Below, piece by piece: positions 1 to 22,116 of a DNA stretch of 64,000 bases (the stretch's first letter is position 1; the number at the start of each line of letters is the position of its first letter). The stretch is from Tubulanus polymorphus. Its lineage: Eukaryota; Nemertea; Palaeonemertea; Tubulaniformes; Tubulanidae. The DNA is taken from positions 15,187,307 to 15,251,306 of the forward strand of contig NC_134031.1 of NCBI RefSeq assembly GCF_964204645.1, in the 5' to 3' direction. A model generated the notes under the pieces. The model was given only the letters and a program-made list of their open reading frames with translations, made no database searches and was not told where the DNA came from. Both the position numbers and the translations under genes were made by a program.

Positions 1-201
1 AGGCGTGCGTCTACACCGCGGCGCGGGGTATCGTTAGTTACTAGTATTTCACTATGTTTGACAGGTGCTGCCATCTTTCAATAGAGATAAAAACTAATTA
101 CTAATTAAATCAATACACCGCACACCGCATTGCGGTGTACTAGCAAAATCCATCACTGATTCATACACCGCACTGCGGTGTAGACGCACTGAAAGGGTTA
201 A
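1..201. mobile_element. piggyBac-like MITE, truncated by window edge
   Basis: The right end with GCACTGAAAGGG and TTAA at 198-201 is present. The left end lies outside the window. It matches the 3' two thirds of 33563-33857. Confidence 0.85.
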
Positions 202-230
202 GCGTATCACACTAGACGGCGCTTACTTAC

Positions 231-508
231 ACATTTTCTTTATCTTTCATATTTTTCTCGTACTCTCCGATGACTGTCTGATGTTTTTTCAACTCCTCTT
301 TAAGTCTTGTCTCCCTTTCTTCGCAGCCCTCGTAGAATTTCAGTCGTTCTTCCATTTTTTTCAGTTTGTCCTCCAACGCTTTGATCTCGTTGTGTATGAG
401 GTAACTGACTCCGCAGAATTTACAAACAGTTTCATCGCGTTTCATCTTACGAATGTTCTCCGGTAGAGGGTGAACCGGGGTCGTTATTTCCAAACGATCG
501 TTTTCCAT
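231..508 (-). CDS. LEKR1: LEKR1-like coiled-coil protein, first coding exon (partial gene)
   Basis: The exon starts at the ATG on complement 506-508 and ends before a strong GTAAGT donor (complement of 225-230), giving 92 residues plus two bases. An upstream in-frame GTG is possible but the ATG fits better. The N-terminus has a short Pro-Leu-Pro segment, then ETVCKFCGVSYLIHNEIKAL, a CxxC-type start, followed by a Lys/Glu-rich heptad coiled coil. This pattern matches what I remember of the vertebrate LEKR1 (leucine-, glutamate- and lysine-rich protein 1) N-terminus. Its cellular role is poorly defined. The rest of the gene lies left of the window. It is head-to-head with the TTC16-like gene, 567 bases apart. 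Another coiled-coil protein with the same CxxC start is the main alternative. Confidence 0.65.
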
Positions 509-1075
509 CGTTGCCAACACAGCTGCTGCAATAAAGTTTGAATTTATTTGACCAGGAAGTGAGTTGAATAAGCGATCTTTTTTAAAGATTTAATGAAGTT
601 AAATTTAAAACAGATTGAACTTGATAAACATCAAATTTAACTAATTGAGGAACTTACGGTGACGGTGTTCAACAGCGCTTAGAATCCATTAAAATCATCA
701 AATAATTAAATACTTTACAATATTTACAGCGTCATTCGCAACGGTTAGCACTAAATTGCGGAATCGGAATATCTATATAATTCGATTACTCTAAATCACG
801 GATAGGGATTTATGCGTAGTAGATGGCGCTGATAACCCGGAAATGTAAATACCATGGCGATTGTAGAAACAAATTCAGTAAAATTCAGGTGCAGTGAAAC
901 AGGATCCAAATATTTGCAGAATCTTCATATAGAAAACTGCATCACTCCTGACAATCGAGTCTGATTAAATGCACCAGCAGAGCAGCTGCACACAGCCCGA
1001 CCAGCAGCAGCAGGCCCTCTTTCACTCACTTGTCTCTTTCCAGACTCAGTAGACTATAGACGGGTATAGTGAGCG
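509..1075. promoter_or_regulatory. Divergent intergenic region, LEKR1-like / TTC16-like
   Basis: A 567-base gap separates the two divergent start codons, so it must hold both promoters and 5' UTRs. It is AT-rich on the left. Near 960-1070 it becomes richer in GC, with repeated CAGCAG and CAGCTG words. I see no convincing TATA box. GTTGCC at 510-515 could be half of an RFX/X-box, but no full palindrome is visible. A shared promoter is inferred only from the spacing. Confidence 0.4.
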
Positions 1076-4000
1076 ATGGCTGAGGAAATACACATCCCTT
1101 CAGCGGCGTACACCCCGACCAGTGAGGTCGACGGTATCAGTCCCGAGGTGACTCTTATACGGCACGACAACACCTCCTCCGATATAAACCTGACCCTCGG
1201 AGGGGCACCCCCAAGCGGTTCACCGAGCGTATCGACTCCCGTCGATAATATATTCACTAAAAAACATGAATCCGATCATAAACATTTCATCCCTCAACAA
1301 CCTAGCCCCGCCTCCACAGCTGCTAGACCAGACAACAATACATCGGTCGTCAGTAGCGACAGTGTTACCAGGCAACCGTCTCAGACGTTTGTCGTCTCGG
1401 AAACGTCGACAATCGGTTTGAGCAAAGACGATACTTTAGAGAGTATAAAAAGAGCTCGAGCGAACCGCGGAGAACCGGACGATAAAGAACCGGAAAATGA
1501 GAACCAATTCATACCTGATATTCATATGAATTTACTCGCGGTCGAGGTGGCTTCGATCGATTCTCGGATGGGTCTGTTACGAAGTGTCCAGGCAACACCC
1601 GTCAGTCGCAGTATCCTGGCAACACCCAACAGTACGTCGACATTCGAGGATGAGCGATCATCACCGCAACAACCGCAGCAGCAGCAGCAGCAGGAGCTGA
1701 GACGAGTTAGTGATAATAAATCAGTTCTCTCTGAAGAGAATCTCGCAAAACTTGAAAAAGAAACAATGTCCGAAAAACAGCGTAAATCGAACAATAACAA
1801 CACTACGGGGGTCAGATTCGGGAGCACGACAGTAACCGAGATACCTGAGGAGAATGAGGATTACGATACCTCACCGGTGAGTAACACACCTCATATGAGG
1901 GGAGAGGAATATCTCGCAGGGGGAGAGTAACACCTCGTTTGGGGTTCGCTCTGGAGATAGAGATAGCTCTGACGTTTGAGAGATATTTCGTTTTTATTTG
2001 TAGACTGTAGATGGCACCAGTAGCGTTTTCAGTACGGCAGTCGACGAAGAGATGTTAGCTAAAAACGAAGAAACATCGTCGCGACGAAATACTTTATTTC
2101 TGCCGGAAAACTGGAGTCAACTTAAAAAACCGACTCTAACGATGGATGCGGTGCTCACGTCGAAAGCTAAAGAACAGTAAGTCCGAAATAGTCCTTAACT
2201 CATTCAATTCTTTCTTCGATTCTGTGAAAACTATCTCTGAATTGATTATTGATCTCCGTAGAAAATCTGTGACTCCTTCCTTTATAAAAACTAAAGGAAC
2301 GCTAGAATCGCAACTTCTAGTCGGTCTCAGAGTTTACGAGGAACTTACTTTCAACAAAGCTGCCAAGCTGTAAGTTATTTCTATTACTCGCCAGATTAGA
2401 GCTAAAAAATAGAGCAGAATAGAGAAAATCGGCTTCTAGAATAGAACCACATTTATATTTCATTCGTATTTCATATTCATTTACACGTTTAAAATCGAGG
2501 CTTTCACTAAACTAACTAAATATCAGCAACCAGTCTCACAGTTCCACAGGTGTATGTTAAGTTTTGACCGAAACTTAACAGAGATTTGCAGAACTGATCC
2601 CAAAGCTTTTTAATCAATCCAGCAGTATTAATTTTCAGCACATATTTTAGAATATTTCATAGCATTAAGATATCTGATACAGGGTCCGATCTAAGCACAT
2701 GTCCGATCACCCGGGACAAGTACATTCTCATTAGAGGAAGTAGGTTATCATCATCATTCGTGCAATTTTATGCCTCCAAACTTTTTTCCCACTCGATACA
2801 ACAGGACCCAGTAACACAGTTGTGAGTTAACTCTGAGTTAAAGTTAGTTCATTTTCAGTGATTTAACTCAGAATTAAATCTTAACTCGGAACTGTGGAAC
2901 TGGACCCAGATGATTGTGCCACCAATCGGACTGCCTGTGTAGGGCAAGATGATTTTTGAGGGGGCTAGTGAAATTTCAGATATGCTTGCCCCCGGGCAAA
3001 TGGCTTTTATTCATTGTAGATGTATTTAAAAACGCACCTGATCCGTTCACTGTTGTTGTTGTCGATGTATTTCAGTTATCAAAATGCTGTAGAGTTTATG
3101 AACGAAGGTGATTTTGAACGAGCTTTGATGCCATTGAATAAAGCTATTAATCTGAAATCTGAAGAGCCACAATTTTATGCTTGTCGTGGAGAATGTTTGC
3201 TACAACTTACTGACTTCCAGGTAATATTCCCCTCCCTCTCCCCTTCCCCCCTCTCCCCTTCCTCTCACCTTCCTTTTCTCTCTCCTCTCCCAGCGCCATT
3301 GCTTTTGAGATGTTTGAAATTGAATGAATACATTATGTACGTTTATTACGTACGCATAAAATTTGAATTTTTCAAAACCCTCCCCTTACCCCTGTACGTA
3401 AAATCGGCCAGTTTTTCATATTTATGAAACATTACAGTATGCAATTACACTCGTCCCTCCTCCCATAATGCCTACTACCAAAAACTTCAGAATCTGATCT
3501 TTCTTCATTGAAAATTTGGGCTTTGAGGTATGGTCTGATGTTTGTTTTTCTGTTTTTGCGTGTGTTTCAGTCAGCTATATTGAACTATAAGAAAGCACAC
3601 AGTTTACAACCGTCCGATCAACAGCTTTACTCGAAACTCGCCTTCATATATTTCTTCCAAGGTCAAACGTTGTTTGATCAGAAACTGTACTCGGAAGCTC
3701 TCGAATCGTTTACTAAAGCGGCGGAAATGAAACCAGAAATCAGAGGTTATCACACCAGAAGGTACGTGTGATGTCATAGGGGGATGTCGACATGCAGTGT
3801 ACATATAGTACAGTAAAACCCACTTGATCCAGATTTTGGTCCAATCCGGAGAATATTTGCAGTCCATTCGTTCATGAAAAGAAAATGACTTTTAATCTGG
3901 ATTTTCCGTAAACTGGATTAATTTTCCTGTGTAGAGACTGATGAAGACTGTATATACCTCAGAATATGTAACAGTAGTTCATTCTCTCACTTTTACATAC

Positions 4001-7000
4001 ATGTGAGCCCAGTACTCAGAAAATCGGACCTATTTATTGAGGCACTAAGACTGGGATTAGTAATGTGATATTAACCGCTTAATGTAAACAAATACCTCAA
4101 TACCAAACGAATAAACATGCTTACATGATAGAATACATAAAAATGAATACAAAACGTAATGACATGTTGGTCCCAAATGATCAGAATTCTACTGTAGCAG
4201 CCATGTTTTTCTATGTATTTACAGTATAGCATGTTTAACAGCTCTTCACAGGCACGGAGAATGTTTAGCTCTGATTAATAAACGTCTGGAACAGGAACGA
4301 GACAACGCCGATTTATTTGTGATGAGGGCAAGACTTCATGATCTATTCCAAAACGTATGTTAATGATTCCCTCCGACCCCAGCCTGATTGCTGCATCCCC
4401 TTCAGCCTGAAACTCCCCCACCCCTTCAGCCTGAAACTCCCCTACCCCTTCAGCCTGAAACTCCCCCAACCCCTTCAGCCTGAAACTCCCCCACCCTCTT
4501 CAGCCTGAAACTCCCCCACCCCTTCAGCCTGAAACTCCCCCACCCCTTCAGCCTGAAACTCCCCCATCCCTTCAGCCTGAAACTCCCCCACCCCTTCAGC
4601 CTGAAACTCCCCTACCCCTTCAGCCTGAAACTCCCCCAACCCCTTCAGCCTGAAACTCCCCCACCCTCTTCAGCCTGAAACTCCCCCACCCCTTCAGCCT
4701 GAAACTCCCCCACCCCTTCAGCCTGAAACTCCCCTACCCCTTCAGCCTGAAATCCCCCATCCCTTCAGCCTGAAACTCCCCTACCCCTTCAGCCTGAAAC
4801 TCCCCCACCCCTTCAGCCTGAAACTCCCCCACTCCCTTCAGCCTGAAATTCCCCTACCCCTTCAGCCTGAAACTCCCCCACCTCTTCAGCCTGAAACTCC
4901 CCCACCCCTTCAGCCTGAATCATTCGCCCTCCTATACTATACTACTAAGCCTATACTCAATCAGCCCGGCACATGCACCTCCTTTAGCGTGAAACCCTCA
5001 TTTGGTGAATGTTTGAATATATATTTACAGAGTACACTGTGTTCATACGATGTAAAGGATGCTTTACTGTTAGACGCTGAACATCCTGAAGCGCTTACAT
5101 TATTGAAAAAGATGCAGGATAAAGCTAAAGAAAGTAAACAACAGGCAATTTCACTGAATCTTATCGGAAAACATCAAGAGGCTTTACAGAAAATCACGAC
5201 AGCAATAGAAACGGATCCGTCCTGCCCGGAATATCACGTGTTCAGGTATGGATAAATCATTACGAGCTGCCGCTTGAAATTGAAATTTTTAAGTTAACGT
5301 TTCTATGAATTTTTCTTTCTTTCACAGGGGCGCCCTCTACAGGAGAACGAGCGATTTCAATTCGGCTATCGACGATTATTTATTGGCTCTCGATAAAACC
5401 GATCACAACGAGGACAGTCCGATTTACATGGACGCTCAAAGACAGTTACTGCTGACGTACAACGATTTCGCCGTCGAATGTTTCTCGAAAGGTTTCTACG
5501 AAGAAGCCGTCGTTCTGTTGAACAAAGCGATAAAAGGAGAGAAACGCGAGAAAGGGCTTTATATCAATAGAGGAGGTAGGTGGCGCTCTAGACTCAAAAG
5601 TCCGGCTTGCTGTGAAAACAACAGTGATATATTTATTCAAAAACTAGCTATAAGCGAAAGGCAGTAAAATGTCTGGTAGAACCTCCGATAGACTGCCCTT
5701 CCATAAACCGGCTCCCCGCCTACCGCCAGGTTTTCTCAATTTACATCTCGATACATAGTAAAACACCCCCGATATACTGCCATACTCTCTATACCAAAAA
5801 TCGTTCTGCACCGATGTGGGCGGTAAATCGGGGGTTGACTGTAGTACAGTATAACTCGTTTAATTCGGATCGGTTTTATTGGGAATTCACACTTACTTCC
5901 GACTGAAATTCCAGTCTTAGTTCTTGAACCAATCTAACAATTAAAAACCAGTTTTAAGATTTAAGACCACTTTTGGACGGCCCTTGGCTTTCAACCACCA
6001 AAACAGCATTGCGACACCATGATGATAATTTCATAATACAGTATAAACTGCTTGATTTGCATCGGTTTTATTCAGATTTTGACTAATAATATTTTGGACT
6101 AAAATTCCAGGTTATTTCTATTCAAATGAGGGCGCATAATTTGGATTTCGTATAATTCTGACAAAATTTTCCAATCCTGAGTGATTCGAATTAAGCGAGT
6201 TCCACTGTACAACACATATTTTGAAAATCAAACTGAACCAATTGTATTGTCGTAATTTCAGATTGTTTCTATCGTCAAGGCGACCTCCACTTCAGTTTAG
6301 CAGACTATCACCAGGCGTTAGAGATCGACCCGTATGATACGAGTATCAGATCACGTATATCGGTGATACACAACGAATTCGGAGTGATGGAGTATCAGGA
6401 TCGCAATTTCGAGGAAGCCGAATCACGATTCACTCTCGCGATTCAAAACAATCCGAAAATCGGTCATTATTACGTTTCACGGTGTCGAGCTAGATACGTT
6501 TTAGAGGTGAGTCACCAGGGGGCGTTACAAGTGTGTCAGTAATTACTGAGTTCGAACCCGGGACCCCTCTGTACATCCTCTATTCAGCATCAGTACCGCT
6601 CTGAATGAGTATCAGTAATTACTGAGTTCGAACCCGGGACCCCCCTGTACATCCTCTATTCAGCATCGGTACCACTCAGAGAGTATTAGTAATTACTGAG
6701 TTCGAACCCAGGACAACCCTGTACATCCTCTATTCAGCATCGGCGCCACTCAGAGAGTATCAGTAATTACTGAGTTCGAACCCAGGACAACCCTGTACAT
6801 CTTCTATTCAGCATCAGAACCACTCTGAATGAGTATCAGTAATTACTGAGTTTGAACCCAGGACACCCCTGTACATCCTCTATTCAGCATCGGTACCACT
6901 CAGAGAGTATCAGTAATTACTGAGTTCGAACCCAGGACAACCCTGTACATCTTCTATTCAGCATCGGAACCACTCTGAATGAGTATCAGTAATTACTGAG

Positions 7001-9538
7001 TTCGAAGCCAGGACAACCCTGTACATCTTCTATTCAGCATCGGAACCACTCTGAATGAGTATCAGTAATTACTGAGTTCGAACCCAGGACAACCCTGTAC
7101 ATCCTCTATTCAGCATCGGAACCACTCTGAATGAGTATCAGTAATTACTGAGTTTGAACCCAGGACAACCCTGTACATCCTCTATTCAGCATCAGTACCA
7201 CTCTGAAGAGTATATAAGATATAGTAGATTACCAATATTTTGCTTGACATGACGTCTGGAATTTTGGATTTTTCTCTTGGAAAAGTCCTGGAATTCCAGT
7301 TGCCCTGAAGTATACAAACCATGTTATTTATTTATCAGTGGATCAGTTTAACAATCGAGGATTAGGATTTGCGGTTCTACTGAGCTGAATTTAATTGTTA
7401 CTTTTAGAATCATAACGCGGCTAGAGAAGATATCCTGTACGCGTTGCTGCTCGATTCGCAGAATGAAGAGATCATGTCCGTTTTATCGAGATTGTTCCCT
7501 GGGAAATCGGTGAGAGATATAATAACGAGTCAGGCGGCTGATACAGCACGTATCGGACTTCAGAACGCCGTGGTAACCGCATCACCGGTCCGTCTGCCAC
7601 CGATGACTGATGATACTTTATCTATTACCACTAAACCGGATTAGTAAGTATTGAGGCTGTGAGGGGAGGGGTTGGGGGGTGAGGGGTAGGTTAGTGGGAT
7701 AACTGTAGTAATTATTAAGGCTGTGAAGGAAGGGAGAGGTTAGTGGGATAACTGTAGTAATTCAGTGGCGGATTTAGCCTACCACACTTGCCGCTAATGC
7801 GGTAGTCAAAATTTTTCCTTTTTGACTTAGCTGATTCCTTGGAAAAAAGTACCCATATTAAAACAGGATTTTTCTCTTCCAAAACCCAGGAAATGTCATC
7901 TCAGCCCTTTAAATAAATCAAAATTTTCTGGGGGAGGACCCCGAGACCCCCCGTAGGCACATCGTGCCTTCAGCATTCGTAATGCACATCTCGGTTGCCG
8001 AAATGCGGTAGTCATATTATGCCTCTGGATCCGCCACTGTAATTATTCAGGGGCAGATCTAGCCTAGGTTTTTGAATACTGCTCAGCTGTGGAAGGGCAC
8101 CTGTCATAGAAAATTTTGAATTTTTAGGGCTCCGAGATATAATCTGAGTCACTTTGGGGCATCGAAACCTTCTCTGCACCCACAAAATATGACATATTCA
8201 CCTGTTAAAGAAAGATCATTCTGAATGATCTTTCTTTAACAGGTGGAATTTCATCGAAAATAAGAAGTTTACCCATTTCGATTATTCAAATTGGCAAATT
8301 TTAAATTACTTCTACAAGAACTTGAAAAACATACAATCGTGAGTACCACTCAAGCGGTAATAGTGGTAGGCTGGATCCGCCCCTGTTATTGGGGCAGTGA
8401 GGGGAGGTTAGTCGCGTAGCTGTAATAATTATCGAGGATGTGATGGTGGTCTGAAGGGATACCGATTGCTAGTATGATATTTTCACAAGTCCGTCCGAAC
8501 TGTACATGTCACTCGATTCTAGTTTTACTGATTGTATATTTGTAGTGATGACGACAGCGTGATGATCTCTTCAAGTCGACTGAGAACGTGTGAACAGACA
8601 TTGAGTATCCCCCCTACAGCCCCTCAATCACTCTCTCCTCCCCACGCCGCTGGTAAACCTTTGATCATTACGTGCGTACCGGACATCAAACAGTGTATGG
8701 AGGAACGAGATTTTCATATCAAAATTGCGAAAGAAAAGAAAAAGGTCGGTGCCACATTTTGAAATGATTTTTTACTGAACACAAATCGGACGATAGAAAT
8801 GAGAGATTTTGATGAATTGTTTGAAATAAGAAATCGATTCTAAAATTTTTATCTCTCAGAAATAATTTCGTTATTTCAGATCAGATCTGCTACAAACTTT
8901 TAGGAACTAACTATAATGTAACTATATGTGTACAATAAGATTTTTTCAGGATTTTTGAAATTGTTTTTGAAGTTGTTAAGTTTTTCGATCAGTTTTTAGT
9001 TCACATTTCAAATGTTTCCCCACATTTTTATTGTATGGATAAAGAGAGAGACACAAATAGGATGCATGTCACTTTGTTAGAAATATGAATTCACTTCCAG
9101 ACTAAGGATTCACGTAACTGCTTAATTCGGATCGATTTTATTCAGATTTTCACTTATTTTGGACTGAAATTCCAGTCCCCTCGAAGTTATTTCTATTCTT
9201 CATATGAGAGCACATAATTCGGAATTTGTCCAGTCCCAGGTGATCTGGATTAAGCAAGTTCTACTGTGATTAGTTTATTAGTTATAACTTCCTGTGATCA
9301 AGGAGGGCTCATTCTATAATATTTTTATTTTCTGGTCATATTTCAGATCAACAATGCCGTCAAATCCGCATTGAACAATCGTAAAACTTTACGTCGAGAT
9401 AAAAACCATCGAGTCGTCCGCCTGCCCGGACCGGTGTCGTCGTACCGACACGGCGGAACTCCTGATATTCAAAAATCGAAAGTTCCTCTTCCTGCTCCGA
9501 CCGGTTGGAGGAAATTCACTGGAGGAATTAATGCTTAA
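1076..9538 (+). CDS. TTC16: TTC16-like tetratricopeptide-repeat protein, 11 coding exons, 924 aa
   Basis: Coding exons: 1076-1876, 2004-2176, 3076-3220, 3571-3761, 4225-4354, 5031-5245, 5328-5575, 6262-6506, 7408-7643, 8546-8744, 9347-9538 (TAA). All phases join and the total is 2775 nt. Residues 1-325 are a polar, low-complexity N-terminus with a short poly-Q run. Residues about 326-740 are TPR helices, for example EFMNEGDFERALMPLNKAI, SYSEAL-type repeats and DLHFSLADYHQALEIDP. A polar, basic tail follows. Length and the long TPR core fit TTC16 (human about 870 aa), a protein linked to ciliated and testis tissue. TPRs are scaffolds for protein binding; no catalytic motif is seen. The donor after exon 10 (GTCGGT) is weak. 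An unseen 5' UTR exon is possible. Another TPR family is the alternative. Confidence 0.85.
4375..4925 (+). repeat. Minisatellite in TTC16-like intron 5
   Basis: More than 25 tandem copies of a roughly 20-nt unit, CCCTTCAGCCTGAAACTCCC with small spacer changes (CCACC, CTACC, CATCC). It starts about 20 bases after the exon donor at 4355 and fills most of the intron up to the next exon at 5031. A single diverged copy (tttagcgtgaaaccctc) sits near 4983. Confidence 0.95.
6527..7210 (+). repeat. ~76-nt minisatellite with palindromic tRNA T-arm-like core
   Basis: About nine copies of a 76-nt unit lie in TTC16-like intron 8. Each contains GAGTTCGAACCCAGGAC or a close variant followed by CTGTACATCCTCTATTCAGC. 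The GTTCGAACC core matches a tRNA B box / T arm, but no A box or acceptor stem is present. The same family recurs in opposite orientation at 27760-28080 and in plus orientation at 28360-28800. Confidence 0.9.
7763..8039. mobile_element. MITE with CAGTGGCGGAT-type ends
   Basis: Ends are CAGTGGCGGATTTAG and its inverted partner CTGGATCCGCCACTG. Flanking TAATT is present on both sides (7758-7762 and 8040-8044), which fits a 5-bp target duplication. No coding capacity is seen. It lies in TTC16-like intron 9, directly beside a second element with related ends. Confidence 0.75.
8048..8385. mobile_element. MITE with CAGGGGC ends and internal palindrome
   Basis: Ends are CAGGGGCAGATCTAGCC and GGCTGGATCCGCCCCTG. 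TTATT flanks both sides (8043-8047 and 8386-8390), suggesting a 5-bp target duplication. It contains a 47-nt near-perfect palindrome at 8199-8245. It shares internal sequence with 32849-33143, which is a further copy of the family. Confidence 0.75.
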
Positions 9539-9778
9539 GACTTGTAAAATATCAGTTTAATATTGTTTGGACTTGTTTAATTATTTTTGTTATATATTTT
9601 GTTTATTTCACTTTATTTTTCATGCCATGTCAAAATGATGAAGTTTTTAAGTTTTATTGTACAGTTTTAGTTTTATTGCAGTAATCAAATATAAGTACAG
9701 CAATCCGTCCCTAAACTGTGAAATATCATTGGTTTTGTCAGAAATATTCAATACCGGTATGTAAAAAGTTATGTTTTC

Positions 9779-9784
9779 AATAAA
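9779..9784 (+). promoter_or_regulatory. Poly(A) signal AATAAA, TTC16-like gene
   Basis: AATAAA lies 241 bases after the TAA stop in AT-rich sequence, the first canonical hexamer downstream. It is a plausible end for the TTC16-like transcript. Confidence 0.6.
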
Positions 9785-10835
9785 TTTATTCATGAAGTTA
9801 TATAGCTTTTATCTATTGTGATTTAGTGTATTCTCCCTACCATTTATTTATTTGAAGATTGAGAAATAAAAATATACGAATTTACAAAAATCTCAAATAT
9901 TTTATTGCGTGAAAAACTCGGCAGCGAATCGTGCGCCATCTATCGAATTTTGGTGACGGTATTTCGCGGGAAGAATTCAGAGAGTAGTGCAGGATGAATC
10001 CATTCCTGCTGCGGCACGTGAGGAATCCGTGCGCTACCGCCTTACCGCTGGTCAAAATGTGCGATCGATGACACAAAATTATTCTCAGAATTAGCTCAAA
10101 TTCAAGTTACAAACTTACAAACTCCTAAAAAACATCAGATTTATGTTTAACGGTAGTTTTAGTACTGCATTATTGCCAAATTTACCTCGAAATTCGAATG
10201 AAAGTATATTACAATTCAGTTAGGTGTTCGGTTGTGTAGTGTACGAAATCCGTGCGGCAATTTCCTTCCTGTTCTACAGTAAACAACTCTTCAAACATTC
10301 AGCTCACATTCCTTTGTACTGATTAATTCTGCCCCTAGCCGCCGCTTGTTTACTACTTATTCAAGGTCATGTTTTATATCTATTGACGGAATACTTACGC
10401 GACAGGTAAGGACTCTATAGTTATCCCGGCTTAACTATTTTTTGTTGGTGAGTTGACCCCTCCAAAAAATTCTGCCGAGTTCTGTATAGTGTAAGTGTAT
10501 GGGCTTTTTGGACTGTGATTTTCGGATCACTGATAAGCTAAATAACTACTAGTACCACTTGTAATATTTTTATTTTTGTTCTTTTAAGAAAAACAATTCT
10601 GAGAATTTCAAAACTGAAAGCGGTTTTAAATCGATAAATTCTTGAATCAAGATTGCCGTAGTTAGGACTGATTTATAGTTATTGCCATCGCTAGTAATGT
10701 GTAGCCTATTCCAACTTGGAGAATTTCAAAACTGAAAGCGGTTTTAAATCGATGAATTCTTTTAATCAAGACTGCCGTAGTTGGGACTGTAGTTAGGACT
10801 GAATGTAGCCTATTCCAACTTGATTTTAGGATCCA

Positions 10836-10941
10836 GGACCCAGTTCCACAGTTGTGAGTTAAGGTTTAACTCTGAGTTAACTCATTGAAAATGAACTAAC
10901 TTTAACTCAGAGTAACTCTAACTCACAACTGTGGAACTGGG
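10836..10941. mobile_element. MITE with GACCCAGTTCCACAG ends
   Basis: A foldback element: its left end GACCCAGTTCCACAGTTGTG is nearly the reverse complement of its right end, and both arms carry runs of the AACTCAGAGTTAA type. Related copies are at 2803-2909, 26587-26695 and 34146-34270. A fragment with the same TIR ends the minisatellite at 18940-19590. Confidence 0.75.
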
Positions 10942-10946
10942 GGCAG

Positions 10947-11385
10947 GTGGCCTAGCTCAGTCAGTTCTGGTGGTAGGCCTACATACCTGATAGAAGTCTT
11001 ATTAGGACCAGAAAGGTCTAGCAGTTGACCTAAAACCTTGATTTTTAATCCATCCTACGCAGCTGTAGGCCTATTGAAGGATTGCAAAAAAGTCTGCATT
11101 GAAAGGGTTGAAAAGAGAAAAGAAAAGTGACTCCATGATTTGAAAGTTTAAAAAATGAATTTTTGTATGAAGCCTAAGCATGGAAACATATTGTTAACCT
11201 TTCAAATCATGGAGTCACTTTTTTCTTTTCACCCCTATCAAAGAAGACTATTTGCAATCCTTCCATACAGCGTAAAATAGATTAAATATCAATGTTTCAG
11301 TTCACTGACTTTCTGGTGCTAATAAGACTTAGCCTATATCAGGTATGTACCCCCAAAACTAACTGAGGTACGTAGGCCACGTGAT
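10947..11385. mobile_element. Long-inverted-repeat element
   Basis: The left arm (GGCCTAGCTCAGTCAG...) and right arm are inverted and imperfect over more than 100 bases. Both arms include AGGACCAGAAA/TTTCTGGTGCT-type and TTGATTTTTAATCC/GATTAAATATCAA-type segments. A second copy of the family is at about 47750-48390. Confidence 0.65.
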
Positions 11386-11712
11386 CTCAACTCGAGTTGA
11401 AATGGACATTAGCACTTAATGAATTTAAGAGACATATACGAACAATTTGAGACAAAATGTCTATATTTAAGAGGGTAGGTAGGCTATGGGTTACCCTATT
11501 GTTCCTCGGTTGTTTTTAGAACAGCAGATTCAGCCTAGGCCTATAAAATACATAAAGGTCTGTTGTTTTTTTGGTTGCTAGACAAGATACAGATTGAAAA
11601 CAAGTTTCAGCCAGTCAAACAAGGCGTATCATGAATCGGGGGGTTTGCTATTGTTACAGGTTAAAGAAAAAACTGAAGTTTTAAATAATGTTCGTATTTT
11701 CAGTGTGTTAAA

Positions 11713-22116
<10,404 letters not shown>

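Larger units (their letters stand above)
9785..11703. other. Intergenic / 5' region of the PI3K gene, with MITEs
   Basis: No coding exon is recognised. The stretch holds a partly duplicated segment (10598-10670 and 10717-10800) and a MITE with GACCCAGTTCCACAG ends (about 10836-10941). A long-inverted-repeat element follows at about 10947-11385. A CAG acceptor at 11701-11703 lies 9 bases before the PI3K start codon, so at least one 5' UTR exon is expected somewhere upstream, possibly here. Confidence 0.6.

Noticed and set aside
1522-1827. Antisense open frame over TTC16-like exon 1 with poly-Cys
   Set aside because: Shadow of the CAG-rich coding strand.
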